DNA of 7,196 nt, from positions 1 to 7,196 of the forward strand of contig DASWAT010000012.1 in NCBI GenBank assembly GCA_036390995.1. The letters run 5' to 3'. Shown here piece after piece: positions 1-5,236 of the stretch (the stretch's first letter is position 1; every line of letters begins with the position of its first letter). Both the position numbers and the translations under genes were made by a program. The notes under the pieces are model-generated. The model was given only the letters and a program-made list of their open reading frames with translations. It made no database searches and had not been told where the DNA came from. The stretch comes from DASQQQ01 sp036390995 (lineage in GTDB: Bacteria > Actinomycetota > UBA4738 > HRBIN12).

Positions 1-836
1 GCCTGGACCAGGAGGTCGTCGGCAACGTGTCGATCCGCGTGGGCGGCACGGAGCGGCCGGACACGTGGGAGGTCCAGGGGCGCGGCGAGCTCCAGCTGGC
101 GGTGCTGGTCGAGATGATGTGGCGCGAGGGCTACGAGCTCACCGTGGGAAAGCCGCAGGTCGTGACCCGCACGATCGGTGGCCGGCTGCACGAGCCGATG
201 GAGCGGGTCGCCATCGACACGCCAGAGGACTACCTCGGCGTGGTCTCCCAGCTGCTCGCGCTCCGGAAGGGCCGGCTGGAGCAGATGGTGAACCACGGCA
301 CGGGGTGGGTGCGCATGGACTACCTGGTGCCGGCCCGGGGGCTCATCGGATTCCGGACTGAGTTCCTCACCGAGACGCGGGGAACGGGGCAGCTCCACCA
401 CGTCTTCGACGGCTACGAGTCGTGGCACGGCGACCTGCGGACCCGGCCGACCGGATCGCTGGTGGCCGACCGGTCCGGCACCACGACCACGTTCGCGCTG
501 CTGAACCTCCAGGAGCGGGGCAGCCTGTTCGTGGGGCCGGGCGAGGACGTCTACGAGGGCATGATCGTCGGCGAGAACCCTCGGGCCGAGGACATGGACG
601 TGAACCCCACGAAGGAGAAGAAGCAGACGAACATCCGCCAGTCCACGGCGGAGGAGCTCGTCCGGCTGATCCCACCGCGCGAGCTCTCGCTCGAGCAGGC
701 GCTGGAGTTCATCCGCGAGGACGAGTGCGTCGAGGCCACGCCGGCGAAGGTCCGCCTCCGCAAGGTGATCCTCGGGCAGCAACAGCGGGCGAAGGCAGCC
801 CGCCGCGGCCGCCCGCCCAGAAGGTCGCTGACCTGA
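1..836 (+). CDS. typA: Translational GTPase TypA/BipA, C-terminal part (5' truncated by window edge)
   Basis: This is a ribosome-associated GTPase of the EF-G/LepA group, involved in ribosome assembly and stress or cold adaptation. The reading frame is open from base 3, so the gene enters from the left and no start codon should be called here; the GTG at 27 is internal. About 277 residues are present. The G domain and domain II are missing. Visible family landmarks are the domain III stretch around QGRGELQL, the domain V block RGLIGFRTEFLTETRGTG, and the C-terminal TypA-specific block with NPTKEKKQTNIRQST and LIPPRELSLEQALEFI, followed by a basic tail rich in Arg, Ala and Lys. The NPTKEKK..N.R block separates TypA from EF-G and LepA, so the assignment is firm. 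The stop is TGA at 834-836. The next gene on this strand starts 114 bases later. Confidence 0.96.
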   Translation, partial: LDQEVVGNVSIRVGGTERPDTWEVQGRGELQLAVLVEMMWREGYELTVGKPQVVTRTIGGRLHEPMERVAIDTPEDYLGVVSQLLALRKGRLEQMVNHGTGWVRMDYLVPARGLIGFRTEFLTETRGTGQLHHVFDGYESWHGDLRTRPTGSLVADRSGTTTTFALLNLQERGSLFVGPGEDVYEGMIVGENPRAEDMDVNPTKEKKQTNIRQSTAEELVRLIPPRELSLEQALEFIREDECVEATPAKVRLRKVILGQQQRAKAARRGRPPRRSLT

Positions 837-860
837 CTGATCTCGTCTGACCTGGCGGCG

Positions 861-941
861 ATCGCAGGTCTGCCATCCTGTGCCGCGAATCTGCCATCTG
901 GGAGCCGCGATCCTGCCACGGTAGGTCCGCGATCCTGCCAT
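861..941 (+). repeat. Four degenerate ~15-bp direct repeats at 21-22 bp spacing upstream of the ATPase gene
   Basis: The copies lie at about 862-876, 883-897, 905-919 and 927-941. The clearest form is CCGCGATCCTGCCAT (last copy). The third copy differs from it by one base and the second by two. The first is weaker (11 of 15 matches to the second copy) but keeps TCTGCCAT. The period is 21, 22 and 22 bases, about two helical turns, so all copies would face the same side of the helix. Intervening bases are not conserved, which argues against simple tandem duplication and for a row of protein-binding sites. On the minus strand the unit reads TGGCAGGATCGCGG. The array fills most of the 114-base gap between typA and the ATPase gene and ends 9 bases before its ATG. 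Role as an operator is inferred. Confidence 0.7.
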
Positions 942-944
942 ACT
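939..944 (+). promoter_or_regulatory. Possible -10 element for a leaderless ATPase transcript
   Basis: CATACT matches the TATAAT consensus at four of six positions and ends six bases before the ATG at 951, so a transcript would begin at or very near the start codon. No good Shine-Dalgarno sequence precedes that ATG, which fits a leaderless mRNA, common in actinobacteria. It overlaps the end of the last upstream repeat. No convincing -35 hexamer is visible. Weak call. Confidence 0.3.
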
Positions 945-950
945 GAGCCT

Positions 951-2264
951 ATGCGCAGGGGGCTCTTTCCGCGCGGTGCGGAGCGCCGGGTTCACCAGGC
1001 ATTGGCCGACACCCGGGTCGTCGCGATCGTCGGTCCGCGGCAGGTGGGGAAGACGACACTCGTCCGCGAGCTGATCCAGCGAGACCAGCGCGCCTCCTTC
1101 TTCACATTGGACGACCCCGTGGTCTTAGAGGCTGTGCGCGCGGACCCGGCGGCGCTCGTCGCAGATCGGCGTGGCCTCGTCGTGTTCGACGAGGTGCAGC
1201 GCGCTCCCGAGCTCATGCTGGCGATCAAGCTTGCCGTCGACGAAGACCGACGACCTGGACAGTTCCTCCTCACGGGCTCTGCAGATCTCCTGTCCGTCCG
1301 CGGACTCGCGGATGCGCTCGCCGGGCGGATCGAACTGATCGATCTCCTCCCCCTGACGCAAGGCGAACTCGAGGGGAAGCCGTCGCGCTTCATCGACCAG
1401 ATCCTCACAGGTCGGTTTCGCGGGCTGGGTGGAACGCGGCCGGACAAACGTGACTATCTGCGGAGGGCCGTAGCCGGCGGCTTCCCTGAGGCCATCGCGC
1501 GCCCAGAAGGTCGTCGGCGAGGGGTCTGGTTCGAGTCCTACGCGAAGACCGTCACGGAGCGGGAGGTACCGAATCTCGTCGACCTGTTTCGTATCCGAGA
1601 TCTGCCGAGACTGCTGAGACTCGTGGCTGCACGTCATGCGTCCGTCCTGAACGTTGCGGATCTTGCGCGCGACGCCGGGATCCCGGAGCGGACGGTGCAT
1701 CGGTACCTGGATGTTCTGGAGGGTGTCTACTTGATCCGCCGGGTCCGCGCATGGTCCGGGAACCTAACGGCTCGAGAGGCTCGTCAACCGAAGATCTACA
1801 TCACTGACTCGGGGCTTGCCGCCCATCTCCGGGGAGCGACCACCGAGCGCCTCATGCGTTCTGTGACCTCACATGGGACCGATGGTCCGATCCTGGAGGG
1901 GCTCGTCGTTGGCGAACTGATGGCGCAGTCGACATGGGCGGCGACGCTGACGGAGATCTTCCACTATCGGGATCGCGACGGCCGGGAGGTCGATGTCCTC
2001 GTGGAAGCCAACGACGGAGCCATCGTGGGTCTCGAGGTCAAGGCGTCGAGCACGGTTCGAAGCGACGATTTCCGCTCTCTTGCTTTCCTACGAGATCGTC
2101 TGCACGATCGATTCGTGCTCGGCGTTGTTCTGTATGCGGGCCAGAGAACGCTTTCCTTCGGCGAGCGCTTGAGGGCGCTCCCGATCGCGGCTCTGTGGCA
2201 GGTATCGACGAAGTCCAGTACCGAAGATTCCTTGGGGCCAGGCTACGGCGTCAGCGCCCCTTAG
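951..2264 (+). CDS. AAA-type ATPase with DUF4143 domain (P-loop, winged helix, PD-(D/E)XK-like C-terminus)
   Basis: This 437-residue protein has the architecture of the AAA_14/DUF4143 family, common in bacteria and archaea but without an agreed function. Residues 28-36 form the Walker A motif GPRQVGKTT (Lys34). Residues 76-81 form Walker B, LVVFDE (Asp80, Glu81). TGSADLL at 108-114 is a sensor-like strand end. Residues about 232-262 look like a winged-helix DNA-binding segment (NVADLARDAGIPERTVHRYL). The DUF4143 domain follows, with Glu316, Asp348 (in REVD) and LEVK at 361-364, the spacing of a PD-(D/E)XK nuclease core; all these residues are intact. The start is the only reasonable ATG and lacks a clear ribosome site. 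Third positions look visibly richer in A/T than the neighbours', suggesting horizontal acquisition. The gene is monocistronic, and its TAG overlaps the convergent cyclophilin stop. The family call is strong; biochemical role is unknown. Confidence 0.9.
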   Translation: MRRGLFPRGAERRVHQALADTRVVAIVGPRQVGKTTLVRELIQRDQRASFFTLDDPVVLEAVRADPAALVADRRGLVVFDEVQRAPELMLAIKLAVDEDRRPGQFLLTGSADLLSVRGLADALAGRIELIDLLPLTQGELEGKPSRFIDQILTGRFRGLGGTRPDKRDYLRRAVAGGFPEAIARPEGRRRGVWFESYAKTVTEREVPNLVDLFRIRDLPRLLRLVAARHASVLNVADLARDAGIPERTVHRYLDVLEGVYLIRRVRAWSGNLTAREARQPKIYITDSGLAAHLRGATTERLMRSVTSHGTDGPILEGLVVGELMAQSTWAATLTEIFHYRDRDGREVDVLVEANDGAIVGLEVKASSTVRSDDFRSLAFLRDRLHDRFVLGVVLYAGQRTLSFGERLRALPIAALWQVSTKSSTEDSLGPGYGVSAP

Positions 2265-2773
2265 TCCTCGGCGATCGCGACGCGCTCCAGCACCACGTTC
2301 TGCCGGGGCCGGTCCTGGGGGCCCGTGGCCACCTTCGAGATGGCTTCCACCACGTCGTATCCCTCGGTGACCTCCCCGAAGATGGTGTGCTTGCCGGTGA
2401 GCCACGGGGCGGGGGCGACGGTGACGAAGAACTGGCAGCCGTTCGTGTTCGGGCCGGCGTTCGCCATGGCCAGCAGGCCCGGCCGGTCGAACGACGGACC
2501 GTTCGGCGGGACCTCGTCCTCGAACCGGTAGCCCGGACCGCCGGTGCCGGTGCCGGCGGGATCGCCGCCCTGGATCATGAAGCCGTCGATCACGCGGTGG
2601 AAGACCGTGCCGTCGTACAGGGGATCGGCCTTCGAGGCCCCGTCCCGCGGGTCCGTCCAGTCCTTCGCACCGGTGGCCAGCGCGACGAAGTTCTCCACGG
2701 TCTTCGGGGCGTGCTCGGACATCAGCTGCACCGTGAACGAGCCCATCGAGGTCTGGAACGTCGCCGTCGTCAT
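2261..2773 (-). CDS. Cyclophilin-type peptidyl-prolyl cis-trans isomerase
   Basis: This predicted 170-residue cytoplasmic cyclophilin catalyses cis-trans isomerisation of X-Pro bonds during protein folding. No signal peptide or membrane segment is seen. Core residues are present: FHRVIDGFMIQGGDP at 58-72 (Arg60, Phe65, Gln68), NGCQFFVT at 111-118, and WLTGKHTIFG at 124-133 (Trp124, His129), matching Arg55, Phe60, Gln63, Phe113, Trp121 and His126 of human CypA. Catalytic activity is therefore expected, and Trp124 suggests cyclosporin sensitivity. The open frame extends further upstream, but the ATG at 2773 is chosen because GGGAGG lies 10 bases before it and the family homology begins there. 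The channel-like gene ends 35 bases upstream on the same strand, so it is probably the last gene of a three-gene operon. Its TAA shares bases 2262-2263 with the opposing ATPase TAG. Confidence 0.93.
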   Translation of the reverse strand: MTTATFQTSMGSFTVQLMSEHAPKTVENFVALATGAKDWTDPRDGASKADPLYDGTVFHRVIDGFMIQGGDPAGTGTGGPGYRFEDEVPPNGPSFDRPGLLAMANAGPNTNGCQFFVTVAPAPWLTGKHTIFGEVTEGYDVVEAISKVATGPQDRPRQNVVLERVAIAED

Positions 2774-2783
2774 GTGCGCACCG

Positions 2784-2789
2784 CCTCCC
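2784..2789 (-). promoter_or_regulatory. Ribosome binding site deciding the cyclophilin start
   Basis: GGGAGG on the minus strand lies 10 bases upstream of the ATG at 2773. It supports that start over the in-frame upstream extension, whose extra residues do not resemble a cyclophilin and would overlap the end of the preceding gene. Confidence 0.6.
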
Positions 2790-2808
2790 GATCGTGGAGC
2801 GAGCCAGT

Positions 2809-3933
2809 CTACGACGCACCCCTCGTGGCCCGTCCGGCCTCCCGCCCGTGTCGCGACAGCCAGGGAAGCGCCGGGGGGATGTAATGACCGTCGGGGTACC
2901 GATCGGAGGACCAGGGGGCCGGGGGTGCCATCGTCAGGCGAGCCAGCCCGATGAGGGCCGCGTCGTAGTTCACGCGCCATCCGGCGAAGTCGCGCCAGGC
3001 CTGCTCACGGTCCGGCTTCAACGGCACGCCGGCCTCAGCCAGGGTCGCGCACGCGGCCTCGTACTCCTCGCGCGTGACGGAGATGGGGTCGGTCGGGGCG
3101 GGATCGTGGGGCGTAGGGATCCAGAAGAAGTCGGCGATGTGGCGCAGGCATAGGTAGCCGGCGCGGATCATGAACTCCGCTTCGGGTTCGCGGGGGACAT
3201 CCGCGCTGGACACGTAGAGCGAGGCACCGTCCAGGATCCCGCCGGCGGACGTGACCCAGGACTCGTCGGCGTGGAGCGATCGGAAGAACACGAGCGCCGG
3301 GAACGAGCTGTGGCTCTGGTCGACGTCCGTGAACCAGTCCTCCCAGGACTTCCACAGGCCGTGGAGGCTCTCCAGCCGACCGACGATCCAGGCCAGTTGG
3401 AGGAGGTAGACGCCGCTGGGGGGGCGCCCGGCTCGCACCTCCAGCTTGGAGACCCCGGCCTCCCGTCGGGCCAGGGCCGAGTAGAGGCTGGGCAGGTACG
3501 TGATCAGCAGGGCCAGGAGGAACAGGCCGATCGCGGCGGCCGTGAACGCCAGCAGCGCCGAGATGATGCCGTCGCCCCGGGCGAACCCCAGGGTGAACAG
3601 GGAGGAGCCGGCCAGCGTGACGGCTCGAGACCACGAGACCCTTTCCAGCCCCCAGAACATGCCGGCGTACCCGGCGATCACCAGCGTCAACCACACGATG
3701 AGCAGGGCCAGGAGCGAGACCGGCGCGTAGAACGCCATCACCTTGTCCCGCCGCACGTAATCGTGCCGGTGGTTCGCGCGGAGCCAGAACACGCGCCGGA
3801 CGGTGACGAACACCGCGCGCGACAGGTGCGCCTGGAGGGCTCTGGGCACCAGGAACGTGCGGATCGCGGATCGCAGCGTCAGGAAGACGATGGCGGACCC
3901 GAGCGCGAAGACGAGGATCCGAAGGACGATCAC
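2809..3933 (-). CDS. Ion-channel-like membrane protein with large C-terminal soluble domain
   Basis: This 374-residue protein is counted from a GTG at 3933. That start is chosen because it opens the first membrane helix; it has no clear Shine-Dalgarno, but upstream extension would run into the peroxiredoxin gene and give non-membrane sequence. Segments: helix 1 at about 2-22, a basic loop, helix 2 at about 66-93, a short amphipathic stretch with SSLFTLGFARGDG at 110-122, and helix 3 at about 122-150. The last helix-loop-helix unit resembles the pore module of two-TM potassium channels (Ion_trans_2), in which TxGYGD is the filter; here TLGF is followed by ARGD, so the filter is degenerate. The remaining ~220 residues are soluble, probably cytoplasmic, with many Trp and acidic residues (for example LHGLWKSWEDWF), and match no domain I can name. 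It sits between peroxiredoxin and cyclophilin genes in one apparent operon. Channel activity is not shown. Confidence 0.8.
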   Translation of the reverse strand: MIVLRILVFALGSAIVFLTLRSAIRTFLVPRALQAHLSRAVFVTVRRVFWLRANHRHDYVRRDKVMAFYAPVSLLALLIVWLTLVIAGYAGMFWGLERVSWSRAVTLAGSSLFTLGFARGDGIISALLAFTAAAIGLFLLALLITYLPSLYSALARREAGVSKLEVRAGRPPSGVYLLQLAWIVGRLESLHGLWKSWEDWFTDVDQSHSSFPALVFFRSLHADESWVTSAGGILDGASLYVSSADVPREPEAEFMIRAGYLCLRHIADFFWIPTPHDPAPTDPISVTREEYEAACATLAEAGVPLKPDREQAWRDFAGWRVNYDAALIGLARLTMAPPAPWSSDRYPDGHYIPPALPWLSRHGREAGRATRGAS

Positions 3934-3960
3934 GGCGGGGCCGAGCTTACCGCCGCGGGG

Positions 3961-3977
3961 GAGCGCGGTCAGCGCTC
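3961..3977. other. Short perfect inverted repeat between the peroxiredoxin and channel-like genes
   Basis: GAGCGC and GCGCTC flank a five-base loop, just after the peroxiredoxin stop on the minus strand. No T-run follows, so a strong intrinsic terminator is unlikely. It could be an mRNA processing or attenuation hairpin that tunes expression of the two downstream genes. With six pairs in high-GC DNA, chance is also possible. Confidence 0.3.
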
Positions 3978-3982
3978 GTGGA

Positions 3983-4447
3983 TCAGGAGAGCACCTTGAG
4001 GGCGTGCGGCACCGTGTCCTCGGGAGACACGTTGTACCAGGCCTCCTGGATCCGTCCCTCCTCGTCCACCAGGAACGAAGAGCGGATGATGCCCATGACC
4101 CGCTCGCCGGTGGAGCGGACCCGCTCGCCCCACACGCCGTAGGCATCGGCCACCGCGTGATCGAGATCCGAGAGCAGGGCGAACCCCAGCGAGTACTTCT
4201 GGTCGAACGCGGCCTGGTCGCCGGGCGGGTCGGGGCTGATGCCCAGGACGTCCACGCCGAGCCCGGCGAGCTCGTCCTTGGCCTCGCTGACGGCGCGAGA
4301 CTGCGTGGTGCAGCCGGGGGTATCGGCCTTGGGGTAGAAGTAGACGAGGACCTTCCGGCCGCGGAAGTCGGACAGGCTGACCGTGCCGCCCTGCTGTCGC
4401 TCGAGCGTGAAGTCGGGGGCCCGGTCGCCCCGTCGAAGCGCGGACAT
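3983..4447 (-). CDS. bcp: Peroxiredoxin, BCP/PrxQ family, one-cysteine form
   Basis: This 154-residue thiol peroxidase reduces hydrogen peroxide and organic hydroperoxides in the cytoplasm. Family features are GDRAPDFTL near residues 7-15, VYFYPKADTPGCT at 35-47 with the peroxidatic Cys46 and its Pro/Thr pocket, and the conserved Arg in GIIRSSFLVDEEGRI. In most PrxQ proteins a resolving cysteine follows five residues later (CTxxxC); here that place is Arg51 and Cys46 is the only cysteine in the protein, so it must be recycled through an external thiol. The ATG at 4447 is chosen because homology starts directly after it; a weak AGG lies 12 bases upstream. The longer open frame upstream is the antisense of the DUF302 gene. 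It is probably the first gene of the operon with the channel-like protein (49-base gap) and the cyclophilin. Confidence 0.94.
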   Translation of the reverse strand: MSALRRGDRAPDFTLERQQGGTVSLSDFRGRKVLVYFYPKADTPGCTTQSRAVSEAKDELAGLGVDVLGISPDPPGDQAAFDQKYSLGFALLSDLDHAVADAYGVWGERVRSTGERVMGIIRSSFLVDEEGRIQEAWYNVSPEDTVPHALKVLS

Positions 4448-4506
4448 ACGACCAGGGTACCTCGCGTTCCCGCGAACTATGGTCGGGGGCGACCGAGGAG
4501 GCGGTG
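4448..4506. promoter_or_regulatory. Divergent promoter region between peroxiredoxin and DUF302 genes
   Basis: Only 59 bases separate the two divergent start codons, so both promoters must lie here or in the coding ends. Candidate -10 hexamers overlap on opposite strands: AACTAT at 4475-4480 (+) and CATAGT at 4476-4481 (-), each about four of six to consensus. An inverted repeat, CGACCA at 4449-4454 and TGGTCG at 4480-4485, brackets the middle of the region, with an inner TCGCG/CGCGA dyad at 4462-4475. A regulator binding here could control both genes. No -35 elements are convincing. Confidence 0.35.
4495..4500 (+). promoter_or_regulatory. Ribosome binding site deciding the DUF302 start
   Basis: GAGGAG lies six bases before the ATG at 4507 but only three before the in-frame GTG at 4504, so the ATG has the workable spacing. 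Confidence 0.6.
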
Positions 4507-4893
4507 ATGGGGTACGGACGAACCGTTCTGATCGACGAGCCGGTGGCGGCGGCCGTCCCGAAGGTGAAGGAAGCCCTGAAGGCCCAGGGGTTCGGCACGC
4601 TGACCGAGATCGACGTGCAGGCCACGCTGAAGGAGAAGCTCGACGTGGACACGGATCCCTACGTGATCCTGGGAGCCTGCAACCCACGCCTGGCGCACCG
4701 GGCGCTCCAGGTGGAGCCGGACGTCGGGCTCCTGTTGCCCTGCAACGTGGTGGTCCGTCCGCACGAGGGACGGACGATGGTCTCCGCGATGGACCCTGGA
4801 CTGTTCGCCGAGCTGATCGATCACCCGGACCTCCGGCCGATCGCCGACGAGGCCACCGAGCTGATCGACGCGGCCCTCGACTCGCTTACCTAG
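4507..4893 (+). CDS. DUF302 domain-containing protein
   Basis: This 128-residue single-domain protein has no signal peptide or membrane segment. The DUF302 signature is clear: a GFGTLTEIDVQATLKEKL stretch at about 28-45, GACNP at 56-60, and LLLPCNVVV at 75-83, with the two family cysteines Cys58 and Cys79. The biochemical role of DUF302 is not established; members are small alpha/beta proteins, sometimes encoded beside redox or thiol genes, which fits the divergent peroxiredoxin here. The start is taken at the ATG at 4507, not the adjacent GTG at 4504, because of ribosome-site spacing. The stop is TAG at 4891-4893. The toxin-antitoxin pair starts 62 bases downstream on the same strand, and its promoter probably lies within that gap. 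Confidence 0.93.
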   Translation: MGYGRTVLIDEPVAAAVPKVKEALKAQGFGTLTEIDVQATLKEKLDVDTDPYVILGACNPRLAHRALQVEPDVGLLLPCNVVVRPHEGRTMVSAMDPGLFAELIDHPDLRPIADEATELIDAALDSLT

Positions 4894-4945
4894 CCGCCGT
4901 TGGCTGCGCCTGGTGCTCCCGGTCACCCATTCGCGGGCATCGATG

Positions 4946-4954
4946 TGCTACCTT
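4946..4954 (+). promoter_or_regulatory. Candidate extended -10 promoter of the toxin-antitoxin operon
   Basis: TGCTACCTT reads as an extended -10 element (TG, one base, then TACCTT). Transcription would begin near 4960-4962, on or next to the second ATG (4962), giving a leaderless mRNA. There is no Shine-Dalgarno sequence in the bases before either ATG. The element runs into the palindrome at 4951-4968, so a bound repressor would block RNA polymerase directly. Confidence 0.4.
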
Positions 4955-4968
4955 CATGTACATGAAGG
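4951..4968. promoter_or_regulatory. Perfect 18-bp palindrome over the antitoxin start codons (putative autoregulatory operator)
   Basis: CCTTCATGTACATGAAGG is identical to its reverse complement and holds both candidate ATG codons (4956 and 4962). Its centre, TGTACA, is the core reported for YefM-YoeB operators, and the antitoxin here belongs to the same Phd/YefM group. Allowing a one-base bulge, the symmetry extends to TACC on the left and GGTA on the right. A smaller perfect palindrome, CATCGATG at 4938-4945, lies 18 bp upstream centre to centre and may be a second site. Binding by the antitoxin or its complex is inferred. Confidence 0.65.
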
Positions 4969-5234
4969 GTACGGTGGGGGTCGCGGAGCTGCGTCGGAAC
5001 CTCAGCCGGTACCTACGGCGCGTCGAGCGCGGCGAGCGGCTGGTGGTCACGGATCGGAACCGACCGGTCGCGGAGCTCGGTCCTCCGACGCGCGACGGCA
5101 CCGAGCTCGACCGGCTGATCGCGGAGGGACGGGTGCCGCGTCCGACCCGGCGCGGTCTGCCGGAGCCGCTTCGGCTCGAGGGCGACCCGTACGCGCTCAG
5201 CCGCGCGCTCGACGAGATCCGCGGCGAGCGCTGA
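4956..5234 (+). CDS. Type II antitoxin, Phd/YefM family (VapB-like partner of PIN toxin)
   Basis: This 92-residue antitoxin is predicted to bind and silence the downstream PIN toxin and to repress its own operon. The N-terminal part has the Phd/YefM pattern: VGVAELRRNLSRYLRRVERGERLVVTDRNRPVAEL at about residues 7-41, the dimeric DNA-binding fold. The rest is an acidic-basic, probably disordered tail ending EGDPYALSRALDEIRGER, the usual toxin-wrapping region. Start choice is uncertain: ATG 4956 (taken here, MYMKGTVG) or ATG 4962 (MKGTVG). The second fits a leaderless transcript from the candidate extended -10. Both codons lie inside the 18-bp palindrome. The open frame extends far upstream but only as antisense-like sequence over DUF302, so that extension is rejected. 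The stop TGA precedes the toxin start by two bases. Confidence 0.9.
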   Translation: MYMKGTVGVAELRRNLSRYLRRVERGERLVVTDRNRPVAELGPPTRDGTELDRLIAEGRVPRPTRRGLPEPLRLEGDPYALSRALDEIRGER

Positions 5235-5236
5235 GG

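Noticed and set aside
822..834. Small hairpin AGGTC-GCT-GACCT at the typA stop codon as a terminator
   Set aside because: Only five pairs, overlapping the stop codon and with no T-run; too likely by chance in GC-rich DNA.
861..941. CRISPR array reading of the upstream repeats
   Set aside because: Units are about 15 bp, degenerate, with 6-7 bp spacers; far too short for CRISPR, and no cas genes are present.
1125..1700. 191-codon minus-strand open frame inside the ATPase gene
   Set aside because: It is antisense to a well-conserved coding region, has no recognisable family pattern and no ribosome site; GC-rich DNA gives long shadow frames.
1934..2884. 316-codon plus-strand open frame spanning the end of the ATPase and the cyclophilin
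   Set aside because: It overlaps two confidently assigned genes, has low-complexity Arg/Gly/Ala composition and no motif.
3271..3999. 242-codon plus-strand frame rich in Glu, Gln and Arg
   Set aside because: Antisense shadow of the channel-like membrane protein; its composition is the mirror of hydrophobic codons, not a real charged protein.
3934..4146. N-terminal extension of the channel-like protein to an ATG at 4146
   Set aside because: It would overlap the peroxiredoxin gene by about 160 bases and adds Ser/Arg/Pro-rich sequence typical of a shadow frame.
4892..4905. AGCC...GGCT inverted repeat after the DUF302 stop as a terminator
   Set aside because: The stem is only four pairs and no T-run follows.
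4383..4955. N-terminal extension of the antitoxin frame upstream over DUF302
   Set aside because: The sequence overlaps DUF302 in another frame, is Arg/Gly-rich, and antitoxins of this family start near the VGVAELR motif.
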